A stretch of 19,191 nt of DNA from JARKQH01 sp964631605. GTDB lineage: Bacteria; Verrucomicrobiota; Verrucomicrobiia; Limisphaerales; UBA8199. The notes beneath the pieces were generated by a model, which saw only the letters and a program-made list of their open reading frames with translations, was not told the origin of the DNA and ran no database searches. The position numbers and the translations under genes were made by a program. The DNA is taken from NCBI GenBank assembly GCA_964631605.1, contig CAZVYG010000093.1:1-19191 (forward strand), read 5' to 3'. Shown in pieces: positions 16,149 to 19,191 of the stretch (positions within the stretch are counted from its first letter, which is position 1; every line of letters begins with the position of its first letter).

Positions 16149-17974
16149 GGCTTCAAGTCCTCCAATTGCGCGAGCAGCGATTCCACGCGGGGAATCAGGG
16201 CGGTGAGCTCCTGACTGCTCTGAATGGGCGCGTAACGCACCTGGTTGCACAACTGAAACAGTTCCTGCAAGTCGTTGAGCAACGGCTCCGGCACGCCCCG
16301 CGGACGCAACTTTTCTTCGATCACCGCTTCCGTGATGGCGGAGGCGGGCACGTCGAGCCGCTCGCCCAACCGCTCCTGCAGCAGCCGGACGACAGTGGCA
16401 AAAAAGGCCTCGGAATCATTGGCGGCCGCGGACCGCCGCAATTCGGCCAGTCCGTCCCGAACGATTTTGGCGACCTGCCGCTGCCGACGAAGGCGGGGGT
16501 TCCTGGCCCACTGCTCGGCGCGGCGGCGCCACACGGCGGCGGCGATGAAAGCCAGCACGGGAACGGTCTGCAGTCCGAGGAACCACGGTTGCAGCACCAG
16601 TGGCTGAAAGTGTCCCACCGTCCCGATGCGTTGCTTGATATGGACGATGTCCTGGGCCGGGGGCTGGTTTTCCTGCGAACCCCGCGCCGCCGCCAGCGCG
16701 GGAACGGAAACCGACCCGCCCGGCCGCACCAGCAAGGGCACCGGGGGATGCGAGAGAGTGCGATAGGTCTTTTGCTCGGGATCAAAGAAACTGAAGCTGA
16801 AGGAAGGCAGCGCCTGAACCGCGGCCGTCTCAGGAACCACCACCTGCTCGAAATACTTCGTTCCCTCCAGCCCGAGGGCGTCGGTGGTGTCCAGTTTCGA
16901 GGTTGCGGGATAAACCTTGAAGCCAGTCCAGGAGGGTTCCGGCAGGGTCAAGGTGTCCAGCGCGCCGCGACCGGAAATCTGGACTTTGATGGTGATCGGG
17001 TCGCCGGCGGTAACGTTGGTGGGGCTGGCGCTGAGACTCAAGGAGAAGCTGCCCACCGCGCCGTTGAAATTCGCGGGCCGGTTTTGAGCGGGCAAAGGCA
17101 GCGTCCGCAGTTGGACCGGCTCGGAGGCAAGCACCACCTGTTTTTGCTCGATGCCGCCGAACAAATCCCGAATGCCGAATCGCCCGAAGAAGGGGTCGCG
17201 ACGGCGATTGGGCGACGCGATTTCGACCACGGCGCTGGCGGTGGCCGGCCCGAGCGTCAGGTTCCCGGCGCTCAATGGCTTGACCGTCAGCAAGACGGGG
17301 ATGACGGAATACAGGGCGTTGCCCACCTGCGCCTGGCTGCGCTGGCCTTCAACCATTTTGCCAACCAGAAATCCCTCCGCCGGCAGACTGGTCAGTTGAA
17401 AATTCGAAATGCCCTGGATTTCGCGCCGAAGGTAAATCTGAACCTGGACGGGCACGGTTTCGCCCACAAACAGCTCGGTTCTCGGCACCACCAGTTTCAG
17501 AAAGGCAACTTGCGAGCCGGAAGCCACCGCCTCGGGACTCGGCGCGTTGGGCTTGAGCACGCGGAGAGTGAGCGGTTGCGTGGTGAGCACCTGGCCGCCG
17601 ACACTGGCGCGCAGCGCGGGGATGGTGTAATCACCCGCCTGTTTCGGCGTGACCTGAAAGTTGTGAGTGACGATTGAACTCACACGGCCCTGGATGAGGC
17701 TGAACTGGCTCGAAGGCCCGATATAGGCAATGTCGAGGTTCGGCACCTCCGGCGGGTTCGGAACATCCTGCGGATTGCCCCCGGCAAAAGTGAGCGCCAG
17801 CGTCACGCTTTCACCAAGCACGATCTCGTTGCGGTCCAGCGAAGCGGTAAAGGTGGCGGCGCCAGAGAGCATGGCCGCCGCCAAAAGAATCATGCAGGCC
17901 GCCCCAAAGGCCCGCGCCCGGGCGTTGACGTATTCCCGGCGCGCAACCCAAACGCTTTTCGATGGTTTGACCAT
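16145..17974 (-). CDS. batD: BatD family protein
   Basis: A 609-residue BatD ('oxygen tolerance') protein. It starts with a basic segment and a signal sequence or anchor (ending LLAAAMLSGAATF). Several beta-sandwich repeats follow, opening with the typical FTASLDRNEIVLGESVTLAL and later SASPTNVTAGDPITIKVQIS. A membrane segment near residue 460-478 (VPVLAFIAAAVW) comes next, then a helical, probably cytoplasmic tail of about 130 residues. BatD proteins are encoded with MoxR, DUF58 and VWA genes and are thought to form a membrane complex in envelope maintenance. The open frame extends to 18139. I prefer the ATG at 17974, which has GGAA upstream and puts the hydrophobic segment about 25 residues in; an ATG at 18073 is an alternative. 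It is translationally coupled to the batE-like gene. No VWA gene follows. Confidence 0.9.
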   Translation of the reverse strand: MVKPSKSVWVARREYVNARARAFGAACMILLAAAMLSGAATFTASLDRNEIVLGESVTLALTFAGGNPQDVPNPPEVPNLDIAYIGPSSQFSLIQGRVSSIVTHNFQVTPKQAGDYTIPALRASVGGQVLTTQPLTLRVLKPNAPSPEAVASGSQVAFLKLVVPRTELFVGETVPVQVQIYLRREIQGISNFQLTSLPAEGFLVGKMVEGQRSQAQVGNALYSVIPVLLTVKPLSAGNLTLGPATASAVVEIASPNRRRDPFFGRFGIRDLFGGIEQKQVVLASEPVQLRTLPLPAQNRPANFNGAVGSFSLSLSASPTNVTAGDPITIKVQISGRGALDTLTLPEPSWTGFKVYPATSKLDTTDALGLEGTKYFEQVVVPETAAVQALPSFSFSFFDPEQKTYRTLSHPPVPLLVRPGGSVSVPALAAARGSQENQPPAQDIVHIKQRIGTVGHFQPLVLQPWFLGLQTVPVLAFIAAAVWRRRAEQWARNPRLRRQRQVAKIVRDGLAELRRSAAANDSEAFFATVVRLLQERLGERLDVPASAITEAVIEEKLRPRGVPEPLLNDLQELFQLCNQVRYAPIQSSQELTALIPRVESLLAQLEDLKP

Positions 17975-18084
17975 GCGTTTCCGATTTTCCAGTCTGGCCC
18001 ACCCAGCCGGGTTCGCGCAAGACCAGTCGTTAAACGTGGGTATAGACAATCCTGAGCCCTTTTTGTTCGGCATAAAATCACCGG

Positions 18085-18098
18085 GCCACTCGAGTGGC
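18085..18098. promoter_or_regulatory. 14-bp perfect palindrome between divergent genes
   Basis: GCCACTCGAGTGGC reads the same on both strands. It sits in the 284-base gap between batD (leftward) and the AEC permease gene (rightward). Such a perfect palindrome could be an operator or a short cruciform, but no known regulator consensus is recognised. I saw no convincing -35/-10 pair on either strand in this gap. Confidence 0.3.
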
Positions 18099-18258
18099 AA
18101 GCGGCGGCGGGGGTGGCGAGTCCAGAGCCGCGGAGTCATCGGCGCTGAGGAGCGGGATCATCGCCCAAAGGGGTTCTACCCGTCTCCAATAGGCGGCGCG
18201 TCTGGCGCTGCCCGCGCGCTTGACCGCCCGGCGCTTTTCTGTCACCTGCTTTGGCGCC

Positions 18259-19191
18259 ATGAATGAATCGTTGACAGTCCTCAGCGCGGTGATCCCGGTG
18301 TTTGGGATCATTGCCATTGGACTGCTCATCCGGAAACTGGACTGGCTCACCGAGGAGGCGGACCAGAGTCTGATCCGGGTCAACATCAACCTTTTGTTTC
18401 CCTGCCTGATCCTGGATGCCGCCCTGGGCAACCCGGCGCTGGCGCAACCGAGCAACCTGGTGCTGGCGCCGCTGGTGGGCTTTGCCACAGCCGCTCTGGG
18501 AATGCTCGTGGCCAGCGGGGCGGGCCGGCTGCACGGGCTGCGGGAACGCTCGGCAGCGAGGACCTTCAGCGCGACCGTTGGCATTTACAACTACAGCTAC
18601 ATTCCCCTGCCCCTGGCGCTGCTGCTTTTCCCCGGCGGGGAGACGGTGGGGGTGCTTTTCCTGCACAACGTCGGGACCGAAATCGCGGTGTGGACGCTGG
18701 GCGTGATGCTGTTCCGCGGGACAGGGCTCGGTCGGGAGTGGCGGAAGGTGGTCAACGCGCCGCTCATCGCCATCGTGGCGGCGTTGGTGATGAACGCACT
18801 TGGGGTGCATGACGCCGTTCCGCGGTCCGTGAGGCTGGGAGTGCATTGGCTGGGTGAATGCGCCATCCCCATGGCGCTGGTTTTGATCGGCGCCGTCGTT
18901 GCCGATCACCTCAAGGATTTTCATTCCGCGTCGGGCTGGCGCACCATTCTGACCGCCGTGGTTTTGCGGCAGGCGGCGTTGCCGATCCTGTTTTTGCTGG
19001 CCGCCCGCCATTTGCCCGCATCGCTCGAACTCAAGCGGGTGATGGTCCTTGAAGCCGCCATGCCGGCGGCGGTTTTTCCGATTGTCATGGCCCGCCATTA
19101 CGGCGGCGACCCGCCCACGGCGCTGCGGGTTGTGATCGGCACGTCGGTGGTGAGCCTGGTCACCATCCCCCTGTGGATTCGCTTTGGGGCG
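18259..19191 (+). CDS. AEC family transporter (auxin efflux carrier/permease), 3' partial
   Basis: An open frame from the ATG at 18259 runs off the window after 311 codons with no stop. The protein is very hydrophobic with about ten membrane segments in two halves separated by a short loop. It opens SLTVLSAVIPVFGIIAIGLL and continues with NLLFPCLILDAAL; the second half has GECAIPMALVLIGAVV and MVLEAAMPAAVFPIVMARHYG. These are hallmark positions of the auxin efflux carrier (Mem_trans) family, whose bacterial members export or import small organic acids such as malate or malonate. Family members are about 300-320 residues, so only a few residues should be missing. The substrate cannot be told. 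The gene is divergent from batD and no Shine-Dalgarno is obvious. Confidence 0.9.
   Translation, partial: MNESLTVLSAVIPVFGIIAIGLLIRKLDWLTEEADQSLIRVNINLLFPCLILDAALGNPALAQPSNLVLAPLVGFATAALGMLVASGAGRLHGLRERSAARTFSATVGIYNYSYIPLPLALLLFPGGETVGVLFLHNVGTEIAVWTLGVMLFRGTGLGREWRKVVNAPLIAIVAALVMNALGVHDAVPRSVRLGVHWLGECAIPMALVLIGAVVADHLKDFHSASGWRTILTAVVLRQAALPILFLLAARHLPASLELKRVMVLEAAMPAAVFPIVMARHYGGDPPTALRVVIGTSVVSLVTIPLWIRFGA

Noticed and set aside
18136..19098. A 320-residue minus-strand open frame opposite the permease
   Set aside because: The product is Gln/His/Arg-rich low-complexity sequence with no fold, whereas the plus strand encodes a clear AEC-family membrane protein over the same bases.
1..19191. 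CRISPR array, IS element, integrase or tRNA genes
   Set aside because: No regularly spaced direct repeats, transposase or integrase motifs, or tRNA-like cloverleaf sequences were noticed on either strand.

Overview
The window looks like chromosomal DNA from a GC-rich Gram-negative bacterium, most likely of the Verrucomicrobiota (Pedosphaera/Limisphaera-like). The basis is the mix of families rather than any marker gene: a giant exported autotransporter-type beta-strand repeat protein with the short C-terminal module common in that phylum, a DUF6807 ('PmoA') secreted protein, a TPR-fused octaheme cytochrome, and MoxR/DUF58/transglutaminase plus BatD/BatE genes. No rRNA, tRNA, CRISPR array, insertion sequence or integrase was seen.

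Layout. (1) 117-4700, plus strand: MoxR AAA+ ATPase, DUF58 protein, and a TgpA-like membrane transglutaminase, probably one operon. (2) 4820-9235: a self-contained unit made of a near-consensus sigma70-type promoter, a 1425-residue secreted beta-strand repeat protein, and a perfect 11-bp GC-rich hairpin just after its stop. (3) 9334-14003: an exported octaheme c-type cytochrome with TPRs, then a tightly packed cluster (tandem DUF2249 protein, 12-TM NnrS/COX1-like membrane protein, MIP18/DUF59 Fe-S assembly protein). A perfect FNR/DNR-type box, TTGAT-N4-ATCAA, lies 37 bp before the first gene of that cluster. (4) 14004-14377: gene debris that reads as the end of an antitoxin, a 4-nt GTGA overlap, the start of a RelE/ParE-type toxin, and an unrelated, possibly TIR-like, C-terminal tail. 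(5) 14350-17974, minus strand: batD, a batE-like TPR/SH3 gene and a DUF6807 gene. (6) 18259 to the window end, plus strand: an AEC-family (auxin efflux carrier) permease, cut by the window edge at its very C-terminus.

How the parts may work together. The MoxR/DUF58/transglutaminase block and the BatD/BatE block belong to one broad functional family (MoxR-assisted envelope or periplasmic protein maturation). Here they sit on opposite strands about 11 kb apart and no von Willebrand A (BatA/BatB) gene is visible. The respiratory block between them is the most interesting part. An FNR/DNR-type operator, DUF2249 domains, an NnrS-like polytopic protein, a metal-cluster assembly factor and an octaheme cytochrome together suggest an oxygen- or nitric-oxide-responsive module for nitrogen-oxide handling. 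That function is inferred from family context and the operator; nothing in the sequence alone proves the substrate.
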